From Hybos culiciformis (lineage: Eukaryota; Arthropoda; Insecta; Diptera; Hybotidae): 64,000 nucleotides of DNA. This document shows positions 12,790 to 27,043 of the stretch, piece by piece; positions within the stretch are counted from its first letter, which is position 1; each line of letters begins with the position of its first letter. The stretch is from assembly GCA_964007475.1 (NCBI GenBank), contig OZ023273.1, positions 134,327,308 to 134,391,307 on the forward strand, given 5' to 3'. Position numbers and translations under genes: made by a program. Under the pieces are notes generated by a model. It had not been told where the DNA came from and searched no databases. It saw only the letters and a program-made list of their open reading frames with translations.

Positions 12790-15700
12790 AAAAAGTTCTT
12801 AAATCTATGTCAACTAAGAAAAAGAATATGATTTTCTCTCATAAAACTATTTAATTTAAATTTTTTCTAACAGCACCTACTGATAAAATCTAATTGCAGC
12901 TTTTTTTAATTTTGAAATTATATATGTACTGAAATTAGCATTTAACTGAAATATTTTTTGCACTTACTGTTCCGAGTACTTCCCCATTGTGTTTAACTTA
13001 TTAAAAGTTTTTATTTTCACTTAAGTGTGTACTTTGAAAAAAAAAATTGTCTGTTCATAAAATATTTCCTTTCCTTTTTCAGTTTATTTTATATTAATTA
13101 AATTTTATCCAGCTGAGAAAAGATTCTGTTAATATTTATTACAAATATTTTTTTTTTGTGCAGAAAAAGGTACATAACATCTGTGTTTGCACAAACTTGC
13201 AAATATTTCATCGAGACTTTGTCTTATTTATCCTTTAGACAAGAATATAATGATAGAATACTTTTCCAATTCATACACATATAAAGATTTTTAAAATATA
13301 CCTTCTATTTTACCACGTATTAGGTAAATTTTTTCAATTTTATTTAATTTAAATTTAACAAAATCTTTCTTTTCAATAATTTGTGGTAAATGATTTATTG
13401 AAATATTTAAAAGTAATCAACATAATTACAAACCACCCAAATAAAATTTGGTGTTTTATCCCAAACTACTAACACCCATATCTAATTGAAACAAAATAAA
13501 TAAATCGTTAAATCCTGGTTATAAATAATGGTATATGAAATCAATTTCCTAAATTAAAGTTAATTAAAATTGAAACCATTTCACATTGTATTAAAATAGA
13601 CAAAATATCAAAGTAAATAAATTAATATTAAAAATTAAAATTAATGAAAAGAATGGACTATTATATTGAAAACCAAGAAATTGTGGTTAAGAACCCGAAT
13701 CCAAATAGATTTTCTTGTAGAAGTTTTATATAGAATTATATATACAAAGAATTATATTAAAAAAATTGAGGAAATAATTAGTCGTTCAATGTCCCAGAAT
13801 AGTAACAAAAAAATATGAGCCAATATTGATGCAGCGATGTATGTAAATCATTCTATCAACTGCAAGAGCCAGCATATTGAATAAGTTAATTTTCTTTAAT
13901 TATGAGGAAGTAATGAATTTACAAAATTTAATTTAGAATTTATTTTCTCATTTCTAATGGAACTGAGTGCAATGCTTTTGCAATGCTATGAATGACATGA
14001 GAACCATTTGATATGTATATATTTACTATTGCTATCGTTCTATGCTTTTATAAAATTTATCTCGTAAAAACAAAACATATTCAATGTATATATAATCAAA
14101 TATAATTTTTTTTATTCTTAACAAACGGAAATTATTTTATATACTACAATAATATACAATGTACAAGGAAAATTCAGTTGAATTTTGTTATTATTATGAA
14201 ATCTCTGGTCTAGATGAGCACATAATACAAATTCATAAATCTGTCGTGCTATTTTAAATATGACTACGATAATATTATGTAGATTCTAAATTAAAACAAT
14301 ATTTTAATATGTCAATTTCATTATAAAATTTACTGTCAATATTTATGAGCGTAAACTGTAAAATTAACATAATTTATTATTGAAAATATTTCTCTTATCC
14401 CCGTAAACATAATAATAATTATTTACAATTAAATTTTATAGAGAAAATAAGTGAATTTTAATTGTATGGCAATAATAACATGAAATTTATAAACGCATTG
14501 ATATGAGTTTTGTAGTTTTTATACTTCAGTGATTTATTTATATAATTTTCGTATTTTATAAAATATTAAAAAACAATTATACAAGATTAAATATAATAAT
14601 ATGGTAAAATGTTCAGATAATTTTACTATGAAGCTAGAAATCAAACCTTTGAATGCATTAAGAATACAAAAAATAGCATTTAAATCAAAGTTCAAAGAAA
14701 GCGTCAAAATTATATTCGGGTATAGTCCTTAGGTTGATACAAGAAGAAAAGTTTTCTTTGTCCTTTTGGTGGATGTCCAAAATAAATGAATTTAACATAA
14801 AGCGTAAATACATAATTCACAATTGGGCATAATTTCGAATAATTTACAGAACTTTTTGTGGCAATCCTAAATTAACTACTAGTTATTGTATAAATATGTA
14901 ATTTATGTTCCCTTTAAAAAAAGAACACAAAAAAATTATATTAATTTGCATAATAATAGTTATTTGTACTATATAGTACTGTATCTATATGTATATAAAA
15001 AAATGATATAAAATATATCATTCATAATTTAATTAGCATTTGATACATTTAATTTAAATAATTTAACAATATCATTTAAAATTTAATCATATTTAAATCT
15101 TTTTACACCTATATATATTGAATCGTGTAATGTGTATCTACATTAAAAATCAATAAAACTATACTGATGGGTTAAATAAAAAAATTTAAATTATTGCAAT
15201 ATTATTAAATTTATAAAATCATTATATTTTAGTTATAATAACCATTAATGAATTTTAATTATAATCATATTTTTATATAAGATTCAAAGATGTTTCTGAT
15301 AAAATAAGAATTTTGAAAATTACAAATATTTTATGTATTCTAGCAAATTTATAAAAAAATATTGATAACAATTATATTAAAATTTTTCGAATCCTCCCAT
15401 AACACTGTGGTTGTATGTATGTATATTATACATCATAAAACTCAAAATTTAGATGACATCCACACAGTCATCGTTGTTTCAAGTAAAAAGATATCGTAAT
15501 TAAATTAAATGGAAGCAAAATTTTTAATTCTTTTTCTCCTTCATGTTTAAAATGAGGAAGGAAGTACTTATACATGTTTCCTTCCTTACTTCGTAATAAA
15601 TACAATAAAACTTTAAATTCAATAAAAAATTTTAAATTAGAAATGTTCAACATTATAAATATTTGTGATTTGGTACAAAAAAGAAAAATTAATTGATTCA

Positions 15701-18496
15701 CAGAGGATTAGGAATATTTACATACTATACATGTAGTTAGTACAGTAGACTATATAAATATTAGATAAAAATGTATTTTATGAGCAAAGCTTTGATATAA
15801 TTTATTGTCCAACGCAATATTTGTTGGTATGTTTTTATCTTTATAAGTGCAGAGGTATGGGTCAGGGTTTTCTAACAAGAATTTAAGACGAATAGCCTTA
15901 GTTAAATATTTACATTTAAAAAAATAAAATTTAATTGATGTATTGATGTACTATAAAATCAAAAAAATTTTCTTTTCAATGTATTTTATTTTAATGTACG
16001 TATAATGTTTTTGTGTACATCTCTTTATTTTCGTTAAGTTAATTTTATTATTGTGTAATGTTACTTTTAAATTTTCATTAAAAATGTCCTTTTTATGCTT
16101 AATTTTTTTTTTTGTTAAAGAAAACCACTTTTAAATACCGAAATTTTTTTTAAAGGAAGCAAAACCAACATAAAAAATTAAAAAAAACTTATAATTTTTT
16201 CTTAAAAATTGTGAAAGAGCATTTTTAATGTTAAATTTTGACTAAAATAGAATGCTTTGAATCCTATCTCTATTAATTTTATTTTTGAAAATAATTTATA
16301 AAGTTTTCATTCATTCATTGCGGTTAGTTTTAATTTGTTTTTTGTTTTCTTTTTCATTCATATTCCTTCAATAAAATTTCTATAAGCACAATTTCTTCAG
16401 TTTTGTCTAGGGAAGACACCGAAAATCTTGTGTAGTGAAATTAAATTAAATTTTCTACTTGCAAGAATACAAATTTAAACGGGCAAATAATTCTAACTTT
16501 TAATGAACTTTTAAATCTGAAAAAAAAAAGTTAATTAACTCATTCATACTAAAAATTATCACGATATAAATATCAGCTTTCCACACAAAAGGCTACAAAC
16601 GTATCTTCTTTTGAAACATTGCGCTAGAGCCCGTCGACTAGAATCATTTTATCCGTTTGTACAATATTGTAATGTATTTAATTCAAATAGTTTACTAATA
16701 CGTATTTATATTTATATTTATATATTTATTATACATATTTCTATAATTGTACACTTTTATGTAGAGAGCTGCTTTACATTTAAATTAAAGTATTTTAGAA
16801 AAACAAAATGCCAGAAGTAATTTAAAAGAAAAGTATATAAGAAAGTAATTAATAAATCAAAGAGAACATAATCTAATCGAACTGGAGAATCATAAATCAA
16901 TGTTGAAAACAAAATTTCTCTGATAAAAATGATTTTTGGTTTCAAGATAAATTTTTGGAAATTAATTTATCTAAAAAAAAAATAACAAAACAAATTTATC
17001 CTCAGAGAATTTTTTATAATCTCAGGATGTGTTAAAAAACAAAGTTAATAAGAGGATTTAGAGATAAAAGGTGGAAAAATCAATGATTCGAATCATTAAT
17101 ATACTTCCAAAATATTCTTTTCTTATATTTAGGTGTTCTTTTAATGACTACGTTTAGTAATGATAATAATTTTTCTTCATTGGATTTTAAGGGCGGACCA
17201 CATTTATTTTCAAATAATTTTCTTTAAGAAATTTTCTAAAAATAATATTTATTAATTTTTTTTGGCAAGATTTAAGTAATAATTCAATAAATTTATCTAT
17301 AATAATAATTCACAAGTTCGAAGATTATTTCATGTCATATATTTGGTAACATTTTTCATCATATTATTATAACTTTTTATCAAATATATTATTATGTTGG
17401 TCGTTGAACTTAAGAATTAAGAAGATTCTTTTATAATAAAGCCTTCCGCTAACCAACTAAATTTCTTGCGCTTTTCCTTAAACATATAACAGTGACAATA
17501 ATTAATTATTTCATTTGACATTCATTACATATTTGTGAATAATTTATGTTAAGAATTAACATTTTTGTTATGTGATATTCTATATCACAGTATAATATCT
17601 TTGAAGTTGATTTCGCTTTAATTCATTAAAATTATTTAACTTATTGTTCATAAATTTTCATTTCACATACTTTCATGAAGGATGTTTTTATATCAACTCG
17701 GCATCAGTAGTAAATTTTGTCATAGGTATTTAAAAAATCTTTCATTACTATCAGTGTTGTTGTACAAAGTAAAACTCTGGTACATAATATGCTGATAACA
17801 TTTAAGTATAGCCTAAGATACCAAGTCGCTAAATTTGTAAGGTTCTTAGCAGTGAGAAAACCACGCCCACAATGTCTAGCTAGTATTCAAATAAATAAAT
17901 TTAATACTCTTCGCGTTAGATCTGAGATGGTGATCTTTTTACTTATAGAAAATAGTATGTTAATCTAGTTTGTGAATGCATCAGTGTTTGGAAAATTGAG
18001 TTTATTTACTTTCTTTCATGGTACTATGAAAAAACCCAGTTTCAGTCGTCGTTTTAACATTTAAGAAGTATTTACTATTTCATAAAATAGGCATAAAAAG
18101 AATTTTTAAAAGTTAAATGAATGAAAGTTTCAAAGCATTTTCAATGAACGAAATAAAAGTATTCTTCAATCCCTTTCAATTCCAATAATTTTATAAATAT
18201 TGCAACACTTTTTAACAATATTAAAAATGTACATAATATTTTTGGCATATGAACATTGTACCTACATTATTATGAGAATTACATAAAAATTTGGTTAAAC
18301 ACATATTTACTTATTTTAAGACAAGTTTCATGAATTGTTTAAACGAAAAAAATTTATAATTAATTTTGAATTTGAGTGATTTATTATAAAAACAAGTATA
18401 AAATTTAATGCAGTATTTTGTCAATTATGTTTTTAGGTTAAATTTAAGAAAAACAAAATAAAATAGGTATATATTTTGTACGTACATTATACCATA
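12790..18496. other. gene-poor AT-rich stretch
   Basis: A/T-rich DNA with no supported gene. A slightly GC-richer patch at about 17815-17960 (containing GAGAAAACCACGCCCAC) has no recognisable ends or reading frame. Confidence 0.4.
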
Positions 18497-18770
18497 GAGT
18501 AATAATATTTATAAGAGGGTCAGAATTCATACAAGTAAATTTCAGATTTTTTTTTCAAATAACTCAAAAATGATGACAATATTTTCAATGTATTGAATAA
18601 AAATTTCATACTAAAATGTGTTTATTCTTAATACAATAATAAAAATAATAATATTAAGAATAAACACATTTGAGTTAAAAAATTTTACTCAATACATTCA
18701 AAATATTGTCATATTTTTTGAAAAAAATTTACTTGTATGAATTCTGTCCCTCTTATAAATATTATTACTC
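18497..18770. mobile_element. foldback (hairpin) MITE
   Basis: A 274-bp near-palindrome. The left arm begins GAGTAATAATATTTATAAGA and the inverted right arm begins with the same 20 bases. The arms then stay alike, with small gaps, almost to the centre near 18650. The length and strong self-complementarity fit a foldback or hairpin MITE. I could not define a target duplication with certainty, so the superfamily is open. Transcribed, it would form a long hairpin RNA. Confidence 0.7.
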
Positions 18771-20564
18771 AATGATTATACGTACCAAAATCCATGTGTA
18801 ATATGATGGATGTAATAAAATATGTATTGTAGTTATGTAATGAAAAAAAAATAATTTGCTTAGAATTGGAACCTTTTGCAAACAGGTCTACATTGTCATC
18901 ATCAAGAACCATCAACTTTTTTTTTTTATTTTTGCATTTAAGATTGGTCATATGAAAAGAAAAATATTTTCCATTATAATTAACTTTAAAAGAGAAACAC
19001 TTAATGAAAATTCCAAAATTCAAAGTTTTTATTGAATTCTCATAAAACCCAAATAATTTTAATCTACTTACAATCAACTACTTACAACATTATTTACTAC
19101 ATATTATTTTAGCATAACTTAAGCTTATTTTCGTGTTATTTATAGGATCAGTATAATCAAAATAATAATTTATTTTATAACTATTAAGTATTGAACTAAA
19201 TTATTTAAACATAAAAGTGTTAATTAAAAGCATATACATACATTAATGCACACATACATTTCCATTCCAACCCATCATGTACTTAAAATTATAAGAAAAT
19301 GAAACAATTTTATTCAAATTTTATTTAAGGAAAAAAGGTCCTTGAAGAAAGCCATTTTAATGGATGGGTGTTTATGGACAATGATTTCATGTTTTTTGTC
19401 ATAATAATCACAGTCATGATTTTATTTACCCACCCATGTATAATTTTATTTCCTACTAAAAGTTATGTTCTACTTTTTTATCTAATTTATCAATGGAACG
19501 ACCATTATACATAAAATTTATTTTTTGGGGTCGAAATATAAAATCTACGCCTTTACGGTAACCGTACATCTTCATTTTTCCTTCTGATTTTCTTTCTATT
19601 GATAAGAAATAGTAAACATTTCTTGAATTTCTAATACTGATTGTGTATTTTGAAGAATATTATTAATAAAAATTATTAATTTTTAAAAGATAATACTAAT
19701 TACCAAAGTATCCGATCCCGGCTTTTATGTATTATTTTATGAATTATTATTAGTTATTATATTGATATTGGAAACTCTGTGATATTTTTTGTTGGAGATC
19801 AAGGTCTGCATTTTTTAATACAGAATCGGCCTACACTTTATGTTTATACAAATATCTTTTTTAGTTTAAAATCTTTTCATCATCTTTTTTTAATTCTAAA
19901 GTTGAGCGCATCATCATCATCACTATAAGAGTTCATTTAATTAATTTAACAAATTGGAAATACATGAGGAAAAACTTTTAAATTTTTTCAGATTGTATTT
20001 AGTTATTCAAGTAGTTTTATGTAATTGAATTAAAGCAGTTTATATATTATATATACTTTGTTATTTTTTTTTTTTCATTTTCCGTCCAAATGCGGAGAAA
20101 ACGAAAACCATTATTCTGATCCTATAATATTAATAAAAAAAAATAAATTATACTGTATGTAGTGTATGTATAAATGCAGAGAGAATAAATTCTATATTAG
20201 TACATTTTACAATTTCGTCACGTAAAATTTCTTAAGTGCAATTCAGTTTTTCACAAACAGAAAAACAACATTCTAAAAAAGAATAACTGCTTGAAATCAA
20301 AACTGTTTTTGTTGACAAGAATAACAATGAATTAAAATATTATCTTATTTCTTAAAAGAAAAAACTATTATTTGAGATTATAGTTAAGAAATGATTTCGT
20401 TTGTGAAAAAGAGTAAATTGGTATTATTTTAACTATGTGTTGTCATTATGATAATAAGAAAAAAATTCTTTCTTACGCGTAAATTTAATTTAAAAACTTA
20501 CAATTTATAATAGAAATTACAATAATGTTTAAACATAACTCAATTTTTTTATAAAAGTTTCATT
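18771..20564. other. gene-poor stretch with a weak exon candidate
   Basis: A/T-rich DNA. A minus-strand open segment at 19456-19595, bounded by a 3' acceptor and a stop, has an amino-acid composition unlike its neighbours and is treated as a finding. A 102-codon minus-strand open frame (18769-19077) partly overlaps the hairpin element edge and has no homology I recognise. Confidence 0.35.
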
Positions 20565-20572
20565 CTATATAA

Positions 20573-21095
20573 CATACTTGGACAAACTGCGGCCGCATGC
20601 GCCTCTCGTTCTTCTTCACTGCGGCTGTAGCCACGTTCGAAATAATATTGTTAAAAATTGATTTTAAAAAATACAATTTAAAAAAAAACATTTTCTTATG
20701 TAATGTATTCGTTGTCATATAATTTTTCTTTATAAATAAACATGCATGCGGATTGCAATCTTTGTATTCTACAATGAAATTTATTAAACCGAAGCACCGT
20801 TAACAAATGAATATTTAACTGAGCTTATTCGTACGGCACTAACAAGTTATGAACCAGATTTTCAACGATTCGCGGCCAAGATACAAACACATAAAACAAC
20901 AGCATCTACTAGTAAAGAATAAAAATTTTTAAAAAGTATTTTTGTATGTTTTTAAATAAATTATATATGAAAATAAAGATAAATGAAATGACAATAAAGA
21001 CAGTTTACATATTTAAAACAATTTCTAATTGCGGCTCTCTACAATTCTGATTTTCGTAATTTCGGCTCCTGTCGGGATAAAGTCTGGCCACCCTG
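20573..21095 (+). mobile_element. hAT element remnant (GTF2IRD2/ZBED-like)
   Basis: The 8-bp target duplication CTATATAA at 20565-20572 and 21096-21103 is perfect. The left end reads CATACTTGGACAAACTGCGG, and the right end, inverted, reads CAGGGTGGCCAGACTTTA. The ends are GC-rich against the surroundings, and the ACAAACTGCGGCC motif is typical of this hAT group. Inside is a fragment of the transposase C-terminus. At 523 bp the element is an internally deleted, non-autonomous copy. The target duplication has TA in the middle, as in the Buster branch of hAT (nnnTAnnn). Confidence 0.85.
20788..20922 (+). pseudogene. hAT transposase C-terminal fragment
   Basis: An open fragment of 44 residues ends in TAA and contains NEYLTELIRTALTSYEPDFQ. 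The pattern of a Leu/Ala-rich helix followed by T.YEPDF near the C-terminus resembles the last residues of hAT transposases related to GTF2IRD2/ZBED proteins. A stop codon lies directly upstream in frame (20785-20787) and the catalytic part is absent, so no active enzyme can be made. The assignment rests on recalled family resemblance; the position inside a bounded hAT element supports it. Confidence 0.6.
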
Positions 21096-21103
21096 CTATA
21101 TAA

Positions 21104-24100
21104 TATGTAATTTTATACAAATAATATCAACTTTGAAAATGTATTTCGCTTTAATTATATAACTTATCAAACTAAAGTGTTAAAAAAAAATTCATTCAAA
21201 ATCTTATATTATCTTTAATTCAAGAAGATAAGAGTTAAAAATTATCTAAAAAAAAGAAATTAATTGAAAGAAAATGAAGCATGTAGAAAAACAAATCATT
21301 AAGAATCCTCTTAATTTTAAAAAATTTTACTGCAGCTGCTTTGTTGACCGGAAATTAATCGAAATATATAAACGCAAAGAAATTCCATCGTTTACAACAT
21401 AGTTATGTATAAGAAAGAGAGTACCTCCGGTAAATATGTAAAAAAAAATTGTTAAAAAGACATCCGAAACATATTTAATGTTATGGTAGGTTATTGTTCA
21501 ACTAATTTCTTTTCAACAATCACTTAGCTCAAAATTTTTCATCACTTGTATACTTGAAATGAAAAATACCTAACATTAAAATAATAATACGATTGTACAT
21601 TACGGGTGTCAGGAATGAGATTAGATTTTAACAGTCCAACATGTTTGTTACTGTTATTGGTATCATATTTTTTATGTTATATAGTAAAAGCTTTAGTTGC
21701 AGATTATTTTGTTGCTTGAACTTTTTTTTAATCAAAGAGAAAAATTGTTTCATGAGAGAAAATTAATTTTCATGATACAAAATTTCTTTGCATCTTTGTG
21801 TCTTATTTTGTTCTGGATAATTGTTAGGAGATTCATACTTTTTATATCAAATATCAAGCTTAATCTCTTCAATTTGTATACATATTATATTTTTGTTACC
21901 TTGTCTAATTTTTTTATCATAATGCAATGGTATGTTGTTATAATAAAATTAACAAAATCATTTATCACTTTCGATTGAATTTTTTATTTAAGTTAAAAAA
22001 CTTACCACTACACATATGGGTCAAATATGTTGCGAAATGAATTGCTGTAAAAATTACAATCAAACTTCTTTCCCTTTTTAGAAAAAGCTTCTTTCCTTTT
22101 TATAAAAAGCTTTTGAAAATTCTCCGTAATTTTCCATAATCTGTAAGGCAAAATGGATGCAGAAATCCATCAAATGAAAATCCAAAAAAATAAATAATAC
22201 AGATACATAGCCAAACATACAGGATTTTCACTTTCAGTCTTCGATGTTATTTTAAGTTAGTGAGTTTTCGTCAATTTTAGCAATAAAAATATTAATTTTT
22301 ATGTACATAGATTTTATAATTTCGTTTTATTATACAAAAATTATTGAAAATAAATTTTAAAATAAATTTAACCGCAAAACAAAAAAAAAAAAAAAAACAA
22401 AAATCAGCGACTTTATAATTATATTTTTATTACCCGAAAATACATAAATAAATATTTATATTTAAGGTTTTTCTAAAAGGAATAGTAGCGTGTTTACATA
22501 AAATATTGGATTATGATAAAAAAAAAGGTAATTTTGCGAATATGAAGTAGAACAGTAGAAGTAAAAAATAAAAAACCAATTTAACAGAAAAGTAAACATA
22601 GTGGGATGCAATGATATTTTTATGTAAACCATTAATAGAAAAACAAAAATGGAAAACAACGCAAAAACCCTTTTTTTTTTATTTTAAAAATAAATCAAAA
22701 CTTTTTGCATAGTAAAATTCAGCAAAAATATTGAAAAAAAAAGATTGTGTTTACAAAAATTTACCACAAATAAAAAATAGAGCCAAAAAATGTTATAAAC
22801 CAGGAAAAATTAAATATATCGATAAATTATACCCAATCGGATATTTTCAATCTTTTAAAATAAAATAAAAATAAATATATTTACAAATTTCAAAAATAAA
22901 GATAAAAATTAGTTTAAAAGGTAAGTTTCAGTTTTTATTGCTGCATTATCCGTACTTTATACTAAAAGATAACTATATAAAAAAGGATAAGCAACATGTT
23001 TTATATACAAACCCTCCATCACGAAGACTTCTTCTTTTGTAATTTTTATTATTGTAGAAAAGGAAATCATAATTAAAAAATGCAATTTTTTTTTTTAAGG
23101 CCTGAAAGATTTTGCTTTCTTTTTTTGCGTAATATTATTGTCATAAAATATCAAACCGAACTTTAAATCATGAATTGTGAAAATAAAAATGTTATAAATG
23201 ACAACGTTATTACAATAGATTGTTCCTAAATTTGTATAAATCAATTATATTTCACTTTGTTTTCTGAAGATTCAACTTCAACTTTAAAAATAATAAAAAA
23301 ATATGATTAAAATACATATGATTAATTTCTTTTTAAATTAATATTAAAATATATTAAATTTTTTGTTTTTATTTAAAAATTTGATTCCGAGACATTGCAT
23401 TGTAACTTGTAACAAACTAAATCTTTTTTATTTATATATAATATATATTCATCAATTTCACTTTCAAATGCAAAAAAAGAAAAACTTCACAAATCCTGTT
23501 TACAACTTGCGCATTAAAGTAATCTCTAATGATGATTTGTTAACCTTTTTTATTACCTTGTTAAATTTATTATAACTTTAACAATTAACTAGGACTAAAA
23601 ATATATAAATTTTAAAAATACAACTTTAAATAAATAAATCATAGAATAAATTTTCTAGTTAACAAAAAAAAAAATAATAGGTACCTACATCAAAAATAAA
23701 AAGGTATTTTTCCGTTTATAATTTTTCTGTATATGTATAAAAAAAAAAGATTGAGTGGTAAAAAAAAATTTTTTATTTTGTGGACGGCTTGCTATTTACT
23801 TAAATTTTACGTTTGAAATAATATTAAAAAAGTAAAAATTAAGAAAATTATTTAAATTAATTTCCTTATTTTAATTTTTGACTTAATGTTTACAGGATTG
23901 ACACTGATTTATTACGTTCCGTATAGAAGTCTTAAAATATGGGTATTTTTCTTATAGATATTATGTTTATTTCATTCTGACATGGGTTTGTTTTTTAGAA
24001 ATTATATTTTTTTAAAGCACATATGAAGATTGTTCCTAATTATTACAAACTTTTATTTAACTTCGATTCATGTCTCTAACAGAAAAGTCTGTTGATTGAT

Positions 24101-24376
24101 TTTTCGACAACTTCTGGATATCCAATCTTGCTGAAAATTTATGCATATAAGCATACTATATAGTATATTCAATTTTGTGGTGCATCTAATATGCAGGCTG
24201 CTAAAAATGATGGATTAAATATTTATCCTGATATGGCGGGTATCAAATAAAAGGTTGTGACGAGAAGAATACTAAAAGTTGTGTGACGTGATTAAAAGTC
24301 AAATATGACGGCAGAGAAATTTTAATAATGGAGGATTATAAATTAAAATAAATTTTTGTTTTAAAAAAACTTTTAT
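21104..24376. other. gene-free AT-rich stretch
   Basis: Simple A/T-rich DNA with long A runs (for example 22378-22397). A 26-bp imperfect tandem duplication (CTTCTTTCC...AAAAAG) lies at about 22065-22113. No supported gene. Confidence 0.45.
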
Positions 24377-24379
24377 TTA

Positions 24380-24568
24380 AGCCGGGATGTCGTTAAAACA
24401 GAATTTAGCAACAGAAACAGCGAGCACAAATTTCAAAGCTGCGCTGATCCTGATTCTGATTCTGTTTCGGTTTCTGTTTTAAAGGCAGCAATCTCATGAG
24501 ATTCTGACCAGAATTTCAGAAAAATGCTGATTCTGTTATATTGCTTAATTCAGATTTAACGACGGGCT
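24380..24568. mobile_element. PIF/Harbinger-like MITE
   Basis: A 189-bp element. Its left end is AGCCGGGATGTCGTTAAAAC and its inverted right end is AGCCCGTCGTTAAATCTGAA, sharing TCGTTAAA and GAATT.AGCAA. It is flanked by TTA at 24377-24379 and 24569-24571, the 3-bp duplication used by PIF/Harbinger transposons. The interior carries several CTGATTCTG/CAGAATC motifs in both orientations. No transposase is present. The superfamily rests on the TTA duplication and is moderately certain. Confidence 0.6.
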
Positions 24569-24571
24569 TTA

Positions 24572-27041
24572 TTGAACTAAAAAGTAAAATTTTGTAAAGT
24601 AAAGAAAATTTCTTTGAGACACCTATATAAGTTTTAAAATGTTAATGGTTTGGGAATTTGAATTTGGCCAAATATTTTCTGTGAAAATATTTTCTGACTA
24701 TCCACAAATGCAATCAATCGATGCACCCTAATTAAAAAATTTCGGGACTATGTTTGTAATTATTTTTTATTTTTTGAACTGTATTTATGTTGACGAAAAA
24801 ATATAGTATTAAAAAATATTAATTAAATTATTCTTTAAATAAAAAATTAAGCATGTATCATTTTTCATCGTTTTCATAAATCAAAAATAATTTAATTACA
24901 CCAGTTTCAAAATTACAGAAGTATTTTTCATTCATAAGTAAAATACATAAATATTTTTTCGTTTTTTGAGATTATAGTGTACAAAATTCGTCTTTTTTTC
25001 CTGGAAGTGCCTTTATTCTAAAAACTTAAATCTCATATTATTTAAATTTTTGGATAATTATAATTACTGTAGAATATAGTAATAACTTTATTGACGCGTA
25101 TATAAACCTGTATTATTAAATGCACAAATATAATATTTGCTCTACATGCTGATCAACATAATAATCTGTAACACCTAATAGATATATCTATATAATGTAT
25201 ATTGAAAACATTTAAAAATATTATTAGCCATTTATGTAAACAAATATTTGCACATTTTGGAATCAATATTAGATTATAGAACGGGCAATATTTTATTAGA
25301 TAATTTAACATTTATATCACACAATATAATTAGTTTAACCTGTAATTAATGTGTAATATATATACATATCTACATGATTTATGTTTTTCATACTGAATAC
25401 ATAATAAAATAGATTATCAATTTACATTTAAAATATTTATGCTTTAAAAAGCTAAAATATTTTGTCCAAATAAAATAAAAGTGTTCATTCGAAAATAACA
25501 TAATGTTAAATTTGTTGAAAAATATTCAGAAGAGTATCTTTAATTTATTTAGCTTTATTTAAGCAAAATGCAATTCATACAAAATTGACATAAATAATTT
25601 TTTTTAAACATAAAATTTAAAGTTCAATAAATCTGAAATTAATTTAATTTTTGTACTTATAGACTTGCAACGAATACTATATCAGTTTGATTTCCATGTC
25701 TGTAGGTACATAAATGTTTTATTAATATGAGTTATTATAATTATAATGTATTTAATAAAAAATGAAACATTGTAAGCTATACTGCCCGAAAATAAGGCAG
25801 TTTTAAGCTTTTTCTGATTTTTCACAGTTTTCTTTTTTTTCAGTGAAAACACATAAATTTTGCTTTTCAGTTTTTCTACCTACCTTTACTATCCATCATC
25901 ATCATCAGCTAACACAAAAGCAATCAATTATTTTTCCTTTTACATTACTTTATTGTTTACATAAAAACATTCATCATATCTGAAAATAATTTTTATGAAA
26001 TGACATTAAATTTTCAACAATTTTATAATGTTGCTATGTATTTCAAACACTTTACACTAAAAAAAATAATAAATTTCTAGCATTCCTAAAAATGAGATTT
26101 TTTTAAATGTTTATTGTGTGTAATATGTATATCGTATATGTATACTATTTTTAAATTAAAAACCATATACCAATTAATTAATACTTACTTATTTTCAAGA
26201 ATGAAAAATTATCATCAAATATACAGCTTATATTCTTCAAATTTAAATGTTTACATAACATTAAAATGAAGAAAAGAATTTAATTACGAAAAAAAAATAC
26301 GAAAAAGAAATTTTTTATTATATTAAAATAAAAATTAAATAAATTTATAGCTGTAAGCCATCAAGTTTTATTTAAGTTGTTTATTCGCCTGAAAACCGGA
26401 ATTTGTCTTAGCAAATATTAAATTCAATATCCTTTGAAAAATAAAAAATTTAAAGTACATAAAAAAATAACTTTTTTTTATTTTCTTATCTTACAGGATT
26501 TATGTAATTTAATTTAGCTGGTAAATAAATAGAGGAATTCAAAGAGTACTTTTATGATAAATAAATTGCAATATGTGAATTCAAGGGTAATCGTAACATA
26601 GAAGGCAAATTTATAAACAAAATAAAAAATATTGTTATTTTCAAAATGTAATTTTTTTTATATATTTTATTTTAAATAAAAAATTTTAAATTTTAGTGAA
26701 ATTTAATAAGATAAATATAAAAATATTTTAATTAAATGTGATAGTATGTGAAAAACATACTGGTTTTATGAATAATAAAACTTATTAATATTATACATAT
26801 TTTTAAAATAAAGTTCCAAATGCATAATTATAGCTGCAGTCTTTTATTGGTTTTAAATAAATTAATATACAATGTAATTACTGAAATAAGTAAATGAATC
26901 AAAAATACTAACCAAAAATGATATTATGAACTAAAAGAAAATAAAATATAAAATATAGTCCTTTTTATATCAAAAAATCTTAATGTTTTATTTTATTTTA
27001 AAACTACCAGAATTATTCTATTCCCATATATTATATATATA
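24572..27041. other. gene-free AT-rich stretch
   Basis: A/T-rich low-complexity DNA. I see no termini, no exon with convincing splice sites and no RNA gene. Confidence 0.45.
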
Positions 27042-27043
27042 TA

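Noticed and set aside
18769..19077. 102-codon minus-strand open frame as a gene
   Set aside because: It overlaps the hairpin element edge, has no recognisable domain, and frames of this length are expected by chance in DNA this A/T-rich.
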